DNA of 47,888 bases from Clostridia bacterium. GTDB taxonomy: Bacteria > Bacillota > Clostridia > Oscillospirales > CAG-272. The notes under the pieces were generated by a model, which saw nothing but the letters and a program-made list of their open reading frames with translations, had not been told where the DNA came from and made no database searches. Shown in pieces: positions 8,547-17,016 of this stretch. The DNA lies in NCBI GenBank assembly GCA_017428635.1, contig JAFRQK010000072.1, forward strand, positions 1 through 47,888, in the 5' to 3' direction. The stretch's first letter is position 1. Each line of letters begins with the position of its first letter. Made by a program: the position numbers and the translations under genes.

Positions 8547-9277
8547 GCGAGTATCGTTACGATCTTCACGTTCACTCTTGTCTGTCTCCGTGCGCCGACG
8601 ACGATATGACCCCTGCAAATATCGCGGGTATGGCATCGCTCAACGGCATTTCACTCTTGGCTCTTACCGATCATAATTCAGCAAAAAACTGTCCTGCTTT
8701 TTTCGAACATTGTAAAAGATACGGGATCGTCCCCATCCCGGGGATGGAACTTACCACTTCCGAGGACGTTCACGTTATTTGTTTGTTCCCGACGCTTGAG
8801 TCCGCTCTCGAGATGGACCGGATCGCGGGAGAAAAACTGATCAAAGTGAAAAACCGGCCCGAGATCTTCGGCAGGCAGATCGTCGTAGACGAAAACGACG
8901 ATCCGAAATGCGAGCTCGAAGATCTGATCATCAACGCGACGTCCCTCGATCTTAACGCAGCATACGAAACCGTCCTGTCTCTCGGTGGCGTCGCTTATCC
9001 CGCGCATATCGACCGCCAGGCAAACGGTATCGTTTCGATTCTCGGAACGTTTCCCGATTCACCTCGTTTTACGGCATACGAACTGAACGACGGTGACAGC
9101 GCCGAAGGATATGTACACCGTTTCTCGGTCCTTTCCGGGCTCAAAAAGATCGTATCATCGGACGCTCACCATCTTTGGAGTATTTCTGACGGATCCGAGA
9201 TGATTGAACTGTGCGACGATCCTTATTCTTCAGATCTGGTGCGCCGCCGACTGATCGATTATCTTCTCGGGAGGTGA
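8543..9277 (+). CDS. PHP-domain metallophosphoesterase
   Basis: A 244-residue PHP-family hydrolase, related to TrpH/YciV-type phosphoesterases that cleave phosphate esters or nucleotides with a multinuclear metal site. Metal ligands visible are HVHS near the start, LTDHNS, GMELTT, AYPAHID and SSDAHH near the end. The start at 8543 overlaps the previous stop by 4 bases (ATGA). The substrate cannot be read from the sequence. Its position between a DRTGG protein and a GHKL ATPase suggests that it acts on a signalling phosphate or nucleotide, which is inference. Confidence 0.8.
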   Translation: MSEYRYDLHVHSCLSPCADDDMTPANIAGMASLNGISLLALTDHNSAKNCPAFFEHCKRYGIVPIPGMELTTSEDVHVICLFPTLESALEMDRIAGEKLIKVKNRPEIFGRQIVVDENDDPKCELEDLIINATSLDLNAAYETVLSLGGVAYPAHIDRQANGIVSILGTFPDSPRFTAYELNDGDSAEGYVHRFSVLSGLKKIVSSDAHHLWSISDGSEMIELCDDPYSSDLVRRRLIDYLLGR

Positions 9278-9284
9278 TGACGGC

Positions 9285-9839
9285 ATGGAGGAATTCTCGC
9301 TTTACGTTCTCGATATCGTCATGAACTCCGTCAGGGCAGGCGCTGAAAATATCGACGTTTCGCTTGACGACCGCGGCGGTCTTCTCACTTTCAAGGTCAC
9401 CGACGACGGCTGCGGGATGACTGAGGAACAGCTTGAACGGCTTTCAGATCCGTTTTTCACCACGCGTAAGACGCGCGGAGTCGGACTCGGCGTTCCGTTT
9501 CTCAAAATGCTCGCCGAACAGACCGGCGGAGACGTTAAAGTCTCTTCCGTTGCCGCATCGGAATCTCCGGAGAGCCACGGAACCACGCTTGTCGCAACGT
9601 TTCATTCCAACCATATAGATTTCATTCCCATGGGTGATATAAAGGGCACTTTCGTCACTCTCATTCAGGGAAACCCGGACGTTAACTTTACGTTTGTTCA
9701 CGAAACGGACGGCGGGGAAGTGCGATTGTCCTGCGCCGAACTCAAGTCGGTCCTCGGCGACGGCATCCCGCTCTCGAGTCCCGAAGTACTCGCATGGATA
9801 CGCGGATACCTCGCGGAAGCTTATGAAGAAATAAAATAA
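9285..9839 (+). CDS. GHKL ATPase domain protein (histidine-kinase-like, no dimerisation domain)
   Basis: A 184-residue protein whose first 110 residues form a HATPase domain: N box around DIVMNSVRAGA, G1 DDGCGM, and G2 in RGVGLGVPFLKMLA, followed by GTTLVATF. There is no HisKA domain, receiver or membrane segment, so it is not a standard sensor kinase. The last 70 or so residues match no domain I recognise. GGAGG lies upstream of the ATG. It is the second GHKL ATPase of the locus and is more kinase-like than the RsbW-type one at 6413. It may phosphorylate, or simply bind, a partner in the same operon. Confidence 0.75.
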   Translation: MEEFSLYVLDIVMNSVRAGAENIDVSLDDRGGLLTFKVTDDGCGMTEEQLERLSDPFFTTRKTRGVGLGVPFLKMLAEQTGGDVKVSSVAASESPESHGTTLVATFHSNHIDFIPMGDIKGTFVTLIQGNPDVNFTFVHETDGGEVRLSCAELKSVLGDGIPLSSPEVLAWIRGYLAEAYEEIK

Positions 9840-9884
9840 TGATTTATTATTTTAAATAAACACTTAAGGAAGGAAAGCAGCAGT

Positions 9885-10259
9885 ATGAAATCAATCGAGG
9901 AATTGATGGCAATCAAGGAAAAGATGCAGAACAAAGTTTCGCTGAGAAACAGCGCGGGCGACGACGTCAGAGTCGTCGTCGGTATGGCGACCTGCGGTAT
10001 CGCCGCCGGAGCGCGTCCCGTTCTCAACGCGTTCGTTGAGGGCGTCAGCGAAGCGGGTCTCTCAGACCGCGTCATGGTCACGCAAACCGGATGCATCGGT
10101 ATCTGCCAGTACGAGCCGGTCGTCGAGATCTATGAAAAGGACAAGGAAAAAGTCACTTACGTCAAGATGAACGCCGAGAAGGCGAAGGAAGTCATCGAGC
10201 GTCACCTCAAAGGCGGCGAACCGATCTCTGAATACACCATCGGCGCGGCGACTAAATAA
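9885..10259 (+). CDS. Thioredoxin-like [2Fe-2S] ferredoxin (HndB-like hydrogenase subunit)
   Basis: A 124-residue protein of the thioredoxin-like ferredoxin family, matching the HndB subunit of NADP-reducing [FeFe]-hydrogenases. Three cysteines stand in the cluster region: Cys37 (ATCGIAAGA), Cys70 and Cys74 (TGCIGIC). The fourth position of the NuoE-like pattern is Ala, which as far as I recall is usual in this family. AAGGAAGG precedes the ATG. The C-terminus (GGEPISEYTI) is typical. It lies 18 bases before hydB, so the end of the locus keeps an hndB-hndC-hndD order, while the hndA-like gene is displaced to the front. Confidence 0.85.
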   Translation: MKSIEELMAIKEKMQNKVSLRNSAGDDVRVVVGMATCGIAAGARPVLNAFVEGVSEAGLSDRVMVTQTGCIGICQYEPVVEIYEKDKEKVTYVKMNAEKAKEVIERHLKGGEPISEYTIGAATK

Positions 10260-10277
10260 CAAGGAGGACAGGTCGAC

Positions 10278-12068
10278 ATGTTTCGTATTCATGCACTGGT
10301 TTGCGGAGGAACGGGATGTACTTCCTCCGGCAGCGTCAAGGTCAGAGAAGCCCTTGAGGCTGAGATCAAAGCGAAAGGTCTCGAGGAAGAAGTCAAAATA
10401 GTCCAGACGGGCTGTTTCGGACTCTGCGCTCTCGGCCCCGTAATGATCATTTATCCCGAGGGTACTTTCTACAGCATGGTCAAACCCGAGGACGTTCCCG
10501 AGATCGTCGAGGAGCATTTCCTCAAAGGCCGTCCGGTCCAGCGCCTCATTTACAATGAAAAGAAGGAAGAGACGCCTCACGCCTCGTCCCTCAACGAGAC
10601 TGCATTTTATAAAAAGCAGAAGAGAGTCGCTCTTCGCAACTGCGGCGTCATCAATCCCGAGAATATCGACGAGTACATCGCGATGGACGGCTATTTCGCC
10701 ATTGCAAAAGTGCTCAAAGAAATGACTCCGGACGACGTCATAGACGTAATGAACAGATCCGGTCTCCGCGGACGCGGCGGCGGCGGATTCCCCACCGGCA
10801 GAAAATGGTCTTTCGCCAAGGCGAGCGTCTCCGATAAGAAATACGTCGTCTGCAACGCCGACGAGGGCGACCCCGGCGCGTTCATGGACCGTTCCGTCCT
10901 TGAGGGCGACCCGCACGCAGTTCTTGAAGCCATGGCTATCGCAGGATACGCCATCGGAGCCGACGAGGGCTGGATCTACGTCAGAGCCGAGTACCCGATC
11001 GCAGTCCGCCGTCTCAACATTGCCATCGAACAGGCGAGAGAATACGGTCTGCTCGGAAAGGATATTCTCGGCACAGGATTCAACTTTGATATCCACATCC
11101 GTCTCGGCGCAGGCGCGTTCGTCTGCGGCGAGGAAACCGCTCTTCTGACATCTATCGAGGGCAACAGAGGCGAGCCGAGACCCCGTCCTCCGTTCCCGGC
11201 GGTCAAGGGTCTGTTCGGCAAACCCACGATCATCAATAACGTCGAGACTTACGCCAACATTCCTCCGATCATCCTGAAAGGTCCGGAATGGTTCGCTTCG
11301 ATGGGAACCGAGACTTCCAAGGGCACGAAGGTCTTCGCGCTCGGCGGTAAGATCACCAATACCGGACTCGTCGAGATCCCGATGGGCACGACGCTTCGCG
11401 AGATCGTTGAGGAGATCGGCGGGGGCGTTCCGAACGGTAAGAAGTTCAAAGCTGCTCAGACCGGTGGTCCTTCAGGCGGCTGTATCCCCGCTTCTCTCAT
11501 CGACACCCCGATCGACTACGACAACCTCATCAAGATCGGTTCGATGATGGGTTCCGGCGGACTTATAGTCATGGACGAGGACACCTGCATGGTCGACCTT
11601 GCCAAGTTCTTCCTCGAATTTACCGTTGACGAATCCTGCGGTAAATGCGCGCCCTGCCGTATCGGTATGGTAAGGATGCTTGAGATCCTCAAAAAGATCA
11701 CGTCCGGCAACGGCGAGATGGAAGACCTCGATAAGCTTGAGGAGCTCGGCAATTACATCAAGAGCGCGTCTCTCTGCGGACTCGGTCAGACTGCTCCAAA
11801 CCCCGTTCTCTCAACACTTCGCTATTTCCGCGAAGAATACGAGGCGCACATAAAAGAAAAGAGATGCCCTGCCGGCGTTTGCAAGAGCCTTCTCGCATAC
11901 AAGATCGATCCCGAGAAGTGCAAAAAGTGCCACATGTGCGCTAAGGTCTGTCCGGCAGGCGCTATTCAGGGCGAGGTCAAGGAGATCCACTCTATCGACC
12001 CGACTAAGTGCGTGAAGTGCGGCGCTTGCTACGACACCTGCAAGTTCGGCGCGATCATCAAGAAATAA
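10278..12068 (+). CDS. hydB: NuoF-like flavin subunit of electron-bifurcating hydrogenase (HydB/HndC)
   Basis: The NAD(P)H-binding flavoprotein subunit, 596 residues. Domains in order: an N-terminal thioredoxin-like [2Fe-2S] domain (Cys9, 14, 46, 50); the complex-I 51-kDa core with the FMN/NADH glycine loop (GRGGGGFPTGRKW) and the NADH-site motif (EGNRGEPRPRPP); the [4Fe-4S] site ESCGKCAPCR with a distal Cys in SLCGLG; and two C-terminal [4Fe-4S] ferredoxin motifs (CKKCHMCAKVC and CVKCGACYDTC). In trimeric HydABC enzymes this subunit holds the FMN at which electrons from NADH and ferredoxin are joined or split. Length and domain order fit the family fully. Confidence 0.95.
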   Translation: MFRIHALVCGGTGCTSSGSVKVREALEAEIKAKGLEEEVKIVQTGCFGLCALGPVMIIYPEGTFYSMVKPEDVPEIVEEHFLKGRPVQRLIYNEKKEETPHASSLNETAFYKKQKRVALRNCGVINPENIDEYIAMDGYFAIAKVLKEMTPDDVIDVMNRSGLRGRGGGGFPTGRKWSFAKASVSDKKYVVCNADEGDPGAFMDRSVLEGDPHAVLEAMAIAGYAIGADEGWIYVRAEYPIAVRRLNIAIEQAREYGLLGKDILGTGFNFDIHIRLGAGAFVCGEETALLTSIEGNRGEPRPRPPFPAVKGLFGKPTIINNVETYANIPPIILKGPEWFASMGTETSKGTKVFALGGKITNTGLVEIPMGTTLREIVEEIGGGVPNGKKFKAAQTGGPSGGCIPASLIDTPIDYDNLIKIGSMMGSGGLIVMDEDTCMVDLAKFFLEFTVDESCGKCAPCRIGMVRMLEILKKITSGNGEMEDLDKLEELGNYIKSASLCGLGQTAPNPVLSTLRYFREEYEAHIKEKRCPAGVCKSLLAYKIDPEKCKKCHMCAKVCPAGAIQGEVKEIHSIDPTKCVKCGACYDTCKFGAIIKK

Positions 12069-12082
12069 GAGGGGTAACAGAT

Positions 12083-13819
12083 ATGGATATGATCAAAGTT
12101 AAAATCAATAACGTCGAGTACTCCGTTCCCGCCGGTATCACCGTCCTCGAAGCGGCGAAATACGCGGGTATCGAGATACCCACGCTTTGCTATCTCAAAG
12201 ATATTAATGAGATCGGCGCCTGCCGTCTTTGCCTTGTTGAGGTCAAAGGCGCGAGAGGTCTTGTCACCTCCTGCGTTTACCCCGTGAACGACGGGATGGA
12301 GATATTCACCAACACAGAGCGCGTCCGTCAGGCGAGAAAGATGAACATTCAGCTCGTTCTTTCCTCCCACAGAAAGGACTGCCTCTCCTGCATCCGTTCC
12401 ACGACTTGCGAACTTCAGCGTCTTGCAAACGAGTTCGGCGTGGACGAACACTATTTCAACTCCGACGAGAGGAAAGCCGACATCGACGAATCCTCCCCCT
12501 CCATTATCCGCGACAACAGTAAATGTATCCTTTGCCGCAGATGCGTTGCCGTCTGCAATAAGGTCCAGTCTATCGGCGCCATCGGCGCGCAGAACAGAGG
12601 TTACGACACGTCTGTCGGAAGCCAGTTTGAACTTCCTCTTGCCGATACCACATGCATCAACTGCGGTCAGTGTATCGTTGCTTGCCCGGTCGGAGCCCTT
12701 TACGAAAAGGACGACACCGCGAGGATCAACGCCGCTATCGCCGATCCCACCAAACACGTCGCTATCTGCTGCGCTCCTTCCGTTCGCGCTCAGATCGGCG
12801 AGTGCTTCGGCCTTGAGCCCGGCACCGACGCCGAGGGCAAGATGGTCGCCGCTCTCAAGCGTCTCGGATTCGACGGCGTTTACGACATGAATTTCACCGC
12901 CGACCTTACGATCATGGAAGAGGCAAACGAGTTCATTGAGAGACTTCAGAACGGCGGAAAACTTCCGCTCATCACGTCCTGCTCACCTGGCTGGATCAAG
13001 TTCTGCGAGCATTATTTCCCGGATATGACCGAGAATCTCTCGACCTGCAAGTCTCCTCAGCAGATGTTCGGCGCGGTTTATAAGACCTATTTCGCGGAAA
13101 AGATGGGTATCGACCCGAAAGATATCGTATTCGTGTCCGCTATCCCGTGTACTGCGAAGAAGTTTGAGGTCACCCGTGACGATCAGGACGCCGACGGCAT
13201 CCCCGGCGTCGATATCGCGGTCACGACTCGCGAACTCGGAAGAATGATCAACGCAGCGGGTATCGATTTCAAGAACCTCGCTGACGAGAAATTCGACACT
13301 CCGATCGATATCGGTTCCGGCGCGGGCGTCATATTCGGCGCAACCGGAGGCGTTATGGAAGCGGCTCTCAGGACCGCCGCTGAAGTCGTTCTCGGAAAAC
13401 CGCTTGAAAAACTCGACTTTGACGAAGTCCGCGGTACCGAGGGCATCAAGTTCGCAACTTACAAACTCGGCGATCTTGAACTCAACGTTGCCGTCGCTTC
13501 CGGCACCGGAAACGCGAGAAAACTTCTTAACGGCGTCAAGGACGGCACTTACAACGTGCAGTTCATCGAGATCATGGCTTGCCCGGGCGGATGCGTCAAC
13601 GGCGGCGGTCAGCCGACCCAGCCGTTCTCGGTCCGTTCCAACGTCGATCTTCGCGCCGTCAGAGCGAGCGTTCTTTACAACGCCGACAAAAAGATGGATC
13701 TCAGAAAATCTCACGAGAACTCCATCATCAAGAAGATCTACGAGGAGTATCTTGAAAAGCCCGGCAGTCACCGCGCTCACGAACTTCTCCATACTTCTTA
13801 CGTCAAACGCGGACAGTAA
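12083..13819 (+). CDS. hydA: Catalytic [FeFe]-hydrogenase subunit (HydA/HndD)
   Basis: The H2-forming/oxidising subunit, 578 residues. It has an N-terminal [2Fe-2S] domain (Cys36, 47, 50, 64), the His-Cys3 cluster (His96, Cys100, 103, 109), two [4Fe-4S] motifs (from Cys148 and Cys191), then the H-cluster domain. The H-cluster motifs are L1 TSCSPGW (298-304), L2 IPCTAKKFE (Cys356) and L3 MACPGGCVNGGG (Cys500, Cys504). L1 has Ser301 where single-subunit enzymes have a second Cys. The start at 12083 lies 14 bases after hydB and follows GAGGGG; the open frame upstream lies inside hydB. Maturases HydE, HydF and HydG are not in the window. A terminator follows. Confidence 0.95.
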   Translation: MDMIKVKINNVEYSVPAGITVLEAAKYAGIEIPTLCYLKDINEIGACRLCLVEVKGARGLVTSCVYPVNDGMEIFTNTERVRQARKMNIQLVLSSHRKDCLSCIRSTTCELQRLANEFGVDEHYFNSDERKADIDESSPSIIRDNSKCILCRRCVAVCNKVQSIGAIGAQNRGYDTSVGSQFELPLADTTCINCGQCIVACPVGALYEKDDTARINAAIADPTKHVAICCAPSVRAQIGECFGLEPGTDAEGKMVAALKRLGFDGVYDMNFTADLTIMEEANEFIERLQNGGKLPLITSCSPGWIKFCEHYFPDMTENLSTCKSPQQMFGAVYKTYFAEKMGIDPKDIVFVSAIPCTAKKFEVTRDDQDADGIPGVDIAVTTRELGRMINAAGIDFKNLADEKFDTPIDIGSGAGVIFGATGGVMEAALRTAAEVVLGKPLEKLDFDEVRGTEGIKFATYKLGDLELNVAVASGTGNARKLLNGVKDGTYNVQFIEIMACPGGCVNGGGQPTQPFSVRSNVDLRAVRASVLYNADKKMDLRKSHENSIIKKIYEEYLEKPGSHRAHELLHTSYVKRGQ

Positions 13820-13830
13820 ACGTTCCAACG

Positions 13831-13868
13831 CGCCCCTTCCCGCACAGTCGGAAAGGGGCGTTTTACTG
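13831..13868 (+). terminator. Rho-independent terminator after hydA
   Basis: A GC-rich hairpin (left arm 13831-13840, right arm 13850-13860, one bulged A) is followed by TTTT and, soon after, a longer T run. It begins 12 bases after the hydA stop and closes the hydrogenase locus. Confidence 0.8.
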
Positions 13869-13899
13869 TTTTTTTGCTCGAAATACGGGGGCGTAATTA

Positions 13900-13928
13900 T
13901 TTACAAGTATTAAATATTATGGTATAAT
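13900..13928 (+). promoter_or_regulatory. Sigma-A type promoter of the envelope operon
   Basis: TTTACA (13900-13905) and TATAAT (13923-13928) are 17 bases apart, within an AT-rich stretch just after the hydA terminator and about 50 bases before the MBOAT start. No further terminator is seen until lexA, so it could drive the whole run to 23015. Confidence 0.75.
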
Positions 13929-13976
13929 ATTAAGAAATATTTCAAAGGTCAATCTGTTGATATCGGAGCAGGATAA

Positions 13977-15383
13977 ATGGTCTTTTCTACGCCGTTCTTT
14001 ATATTCTTTTTTCTGGCTCTGCTTTTCCCGTGCTACTATCTGTTCAAATCAACTGGTGCGAGAAAAGCGGTCCTTGTTGCGTTCTCTCTGATATTCTATG
14101 CTTTCGGCGAACCGGTACTGATCGCTCTGATGCTCTTTATGATCGCGGTCAACTACCTCGGCGGGCTGCTCGTCGCTTCCTGCCGCACTCTTCGCGGTGC
14201 GCGCGTATGGCTTATCGTATCAGTCGTGATCGATCTCGGTATCCTCTGCGTTTTCAAATATTCGGGGCTCTTTACGGAAACCCTCAATTCAGTCTTTCAT
14301 GTATCTATTCCCGTGCCGACCGTCAGAATGCCGATCGGTATCAGTTTCTATACGTTCCAGGCTATGTCATACGTCATTGACGTATACAGAGGAGACGTTC
14401 GTCCGCAGCGCAAGATCTTCAATCTTCTTCTATACGTTTCGTTCTTCGCCCAGTTGATCGCCGGTCCCATAGTGAGATACAAGGACATTGAAAGTCAGCT
14501 TGACGACAGAAGGGTACGCCTTTACGATCTCAACGACGGTTTCTTCCGTTTTTCAGTCGGATTGGCGAAAAAGATAGTGATAGCCGACCAGTGCGCCGTC
14601 GCGATCAACGCCCTGTACGGTATCTCAAACGTAACTTTCCTCGCGCGATGGGGCGGAGCGTTCTTCTACGCCTTGCAGATCTATTTCGACTTTTCCGGTT
14701 ATTCCGATATGGCGATCGGCCTCGGGAGAATGTTCGGTTTCCACTTCAACGAGAACTTCCGCCATCCTTACGCCTCGTCCTCTGCGACGGAGTTCTGGCG
14801 CAGGTGGCATATCTCCCTTGGAACTTTTTTCAGGGATTACGTCTATATTCCCCTCGGCGGAAACAGACGCCACCAGATCCGCAATATTATCGTTGTTTGG
14901 CTTCTTACGGGATTCTGGCACGGCGCATCGTGGAATTTCCTCCTTTGGGGGGCGTTCTACGCGGTACTTCTTATACTCGAAAAGAACTTCCTTCTCGAGA
15001 GCTTCGAACGAATGCCGCGCGTCCTATCGTTCATTTTGTCAAAACTGTATTTTATATTCATAACAGTATTCGGTTTCGCGATCTTCTATTTTACCAAAGA
15101 TCTGTTTCCTTCGCTCGGATACCTGTTCGGCATAGGGGTATCATCGTTCACGGACGTTCCCACTATGTCTATCCTCTCGCAAAACGTTTTCCTTCTGTTC
15201 GGAGGGATCGTTCTCGCGCTTCCTGCCGTTTCGTCGTTCTTCAAATGGTTCGGACAGAAAGTCGGCGTCTCTTACGGCGTATACAGGTATTCGCGTCTGA
15301 TCGTTTCCGTTGCGCTTCTGTTCCTTGCAACGGTCCGTATGGCGGGCAACAGTTTCAGCCCGTTCCTCTACTGGGCGTTCTGA
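13977..15383 (+). CDS. MBOAT-family membrane O-acyltransferase (AlgI/DltB-like)
   Basis: A 468-residue polytopic membrane protein that would pass an acyl group, usually acetyl, across the membrane for modification of a cell-surface polymer. It has about ten hydrophobic segments, the conserved cytoplasmic re-entrant motif around EFWRRWHISLGTFFRDY (272-288), and the catalytic His315 in FWHGASWN. The ORF ends 12 bases before the gene for a DHHW-type partner, the usual AlgI-AlgJ/X pairing in polysaccharide acetylation. The acceptor polymer is not shown by the sequence. The usual dlt partner genes are absent, which makes D-alanylation of teichoic acid unlikely. Confidence 0.9.
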   Translation: MVFSTPFFIFFFLALLFPCYYLFKSTGARKAVLVAFSLIFYAFGEPVLIALMLFMIAVNYLGGLLVASCRTLRGARVWLIVSVVIDLGILCVFKYSGLFTETLNSVFHVSIPVPTVRMPIGISFYTFQAMSYVIDVYRGDVRPQRKIFNLLLYVSFFAQLIAGPIVRYKDIESQLDDRRVRLYDLNDGFFRFSVGLAKKIVIADQCAVAINALYGISNVTFLARWGGAFFYALQIYFDFSGYSDMAIGLGRMFGFHFNENFRHPYASSSATEFWRRWHISLGTFFRDYVYIPLGGNRRHQIRNIIVVWLLTGFWHGASWNFLLWGAFYAVLLILEKNFLLESFERMPRVLSFILSKLYFIFITVFGFAIFYFTKDLFPSLGYLFGIGVSSFTDVPTMSILSQNVFLLFGGIVLALPAVSSFFKWFGQKVGVSYGVYRYSRLIVSVALLFLATVRMAGNSFSPFLYWAF

Positions 15384-15395
15384 GAGGAGGGAAAC

Positions 15396-16988
15396 ATGAA
15401 AAGAAAGTATTCAGCGCAGTATAAAAAGGTCGATATGATCTGTCTTCTCGTTATCGGCGTTTTGTTTTTCACTTTTGTTATCGTTAACCTTTTCGGGATG
15501 ATCTTTTTCAGACAAGAAAGGTCGGACAGAGAGAAAAGGGATCTTGCAAAGTTTCCGGAACTTACTTTATCCTCCTTGTTCGATGGATCTTTTTCATCCG
15601 GATTGACCGGATTCTTCAGCGATCATCTTATATTCCGCGACGGGATGATCGACCTGTCGAAAAAGATTGATTCCATGTACGGAGTCAATTATACGCTGGG
15701 TGATTCCTCGATCGTCATAATCGACGGCGGACAAAACTCAGGCGACGACAAGACCGATGAGCTGAACGGTCTTATCGACAAGATAACGAACCCCGAAACA
15801 GATCCTGTCGAAACAAACGAGCCCGAACCCGATCTCGGGACGCTTTCACTTTCTAAAAAGAGTATCAAACTTGCCGTCGGCAGCAGTACCACTATATTTT
15901 TGAACGGACTTGAGGCAGACGCTGACGTCAGGTGGTCGGTCGATCCGAGCGGTTCGCTTGAGATCGTATCCAACGACGGCGAGAAAGTCAATATCAAGGC
16001 GATCAACGAAGGTACCGGAACTGTCACCTGCCGTGTAGGTGATGAGGAACTCACCTGTACCGTATCGATCGATAAACTCGAAGTAAAGGAAAACGGCGAG
16101 GTCGACGTCGTCTTCCAGAACGGTCTGTTTATATACGATGGCGCCGTATATACGCCCGGTTTTTACAGTCCCGAGAACTTCTCGTCGCTTGCCGACGTCG
16201 GAGTATACTACAAAAACCTTTTCGGAGCTGACAGAATGACGGTCCTCGTCGGGCCGACGTCCGGCGTCATGCTGGACAACGACGATCTCAGAGACGTCCT
16301 GATCGACTACAAATGGGCGTATGACAGTATGAATTCGATCTGTACATCAAAAGGTCTTAACTGCCCCGATACCCGCGAGATGATCCAGGCTCACCGCGAC
16401 GAGTATCTGTACTACAAGACGGACCATCACTGGACCGATCGCGGAGCGTATTACGCTTACGCTGCGTTCGCCAAATCGGTCGGCTTCACGCCTACCCCGA
16501 TCGATAATTTCAAGGTCGAGATACTCAGCGAAACTTATCAGGGCTCGATGTACGACTACACTCAGAACGAGTTGGTCAAGACTTTCTACGACACCGTCGA
16601 GGCGTATATGCCGACGAAGGCGCAGACGATGACGATCCAGACGAAATCGGGGGAATATCAGACGTTCGATACAAGCATTATGACCTGGAGCGATTCATAC
16701 GCTGCGTTCCTTTGCGGCGACAACCCCTATACAGTCATAAACGTCCCGGAGAATCCTCAGGATCTCAATATCCTCGTTCTCAAAGATTCTTTCGGCAACG
16801 CGTTTATCCCGTTCCTTACCGAGCATTACGGAAACGTTTACGTCGTCGACACAAGATATTCCGCGTTCAATATCAAGGATCTTCTCGGCGATATCCACTT
16901 TACGGATATTCTGTTTGTGAATAACCTTGAGGCTGCTTGTTCGCCTGCATGGCCTACTTTGTATCTCAAGGCGGTCGGAGTTTATTGA
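15396..16988 (+). CDS. DHHW-family (AlgJ/AlgX-like) exported acyltransferase partner with Big2-like insertion
   Basis: A 530-residue protein with one N-terminal membrane anchor (about 12-37) and an extracellular remainder. The SGNH-like fold carries the family motif DHHW (343-346, in KTDHHWTDRGAYYA) and the later block LKDSFGNAF. Between the two parts of this fold lies an acidic, Pro/Glu-rich linker (about 131-147) and a bacterial Ig-like group 2 domain (about 147-228, starting LSLSKKSIKLAVGSSTTIFL). Such Ig domains usually bind or space proteins in the wall. The likely job is the extracytoplasmic transfer of acyl groups supplied by the upstream MBOAT protein. Confidence 0.8.
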   Translation: MKRKYSAQYKKVDMICLLVIGVLFFTFVIVNLFGMIFFRQERSDREKRDLAKFPELTLSSLFDGSFSSGLTGFFSDHLIFRDGMIDLSKKIDSMYGVNYTLGDSSIVIIDGGQNSGDDKTDELNGLIDKITNPETDPVETNEPEPDLGTLSLSKKSIKLAVGSSTTIFLNGLEADADVRWSVDPSGSLEIVSNDGEKVNIKAINEGTGTVTCRVGDEELTCTVSIDKLEVKENGEVDVVFQNGLFIYDGAVYTPGFYSPENFSSLADVGVYYKNLFGADRMTVLVGPTSGVMLDNDDLRDVLIDYKWAYDSMNSICTSKGLNCPDTREMIQAHRDEYLYYKTDHHWTDRGAYYAYAAFAKSVGFTPTPIDNFKVEILSETYQGSMYDYTQNELVKTFYDTVEAYMPTKAQTMTIQTKSGEYQTFDTSIMTWSDSYAAFLCGDNPYTVINVPENPQDLNILVLKDSFGNAFIPFLTEHYGNVYVVDTRYSAFNIKDLLGDIHFTDILFVNNLEAACSPAWPTLYLKAVGVY

Positions 16989-17016
16989 TAATCATCGATT
17001 TACGGGGTGTGTTTTC

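Noticed and set aside
9836-9884. AT-rich gap before the HndB-like gene as an internal promoter
   Set aside because: No paired -35 and -10 elements at a suitable distance; only a strong ribosome binding site is clear.
9885-10259. Missing fourth cysteine in the HndB-like ferredoxin, read as a defect
   Set aside because: The GIAAGA form is, as far as I recall, typical of this family, so it is not a sign of decay.
10062-11096. 344-codon open frame on the minus strand
   Set aside because: It lies wholly opposite the HndB-like and hydB genes, whose motifs are certain; its composition (Asp/Val/Ser-rich) and lack of motifs mark a frame shadow. The same holds for the long antisense frames at 2131-2988, 12029-12757, 12983-13828 and 18673-19536.
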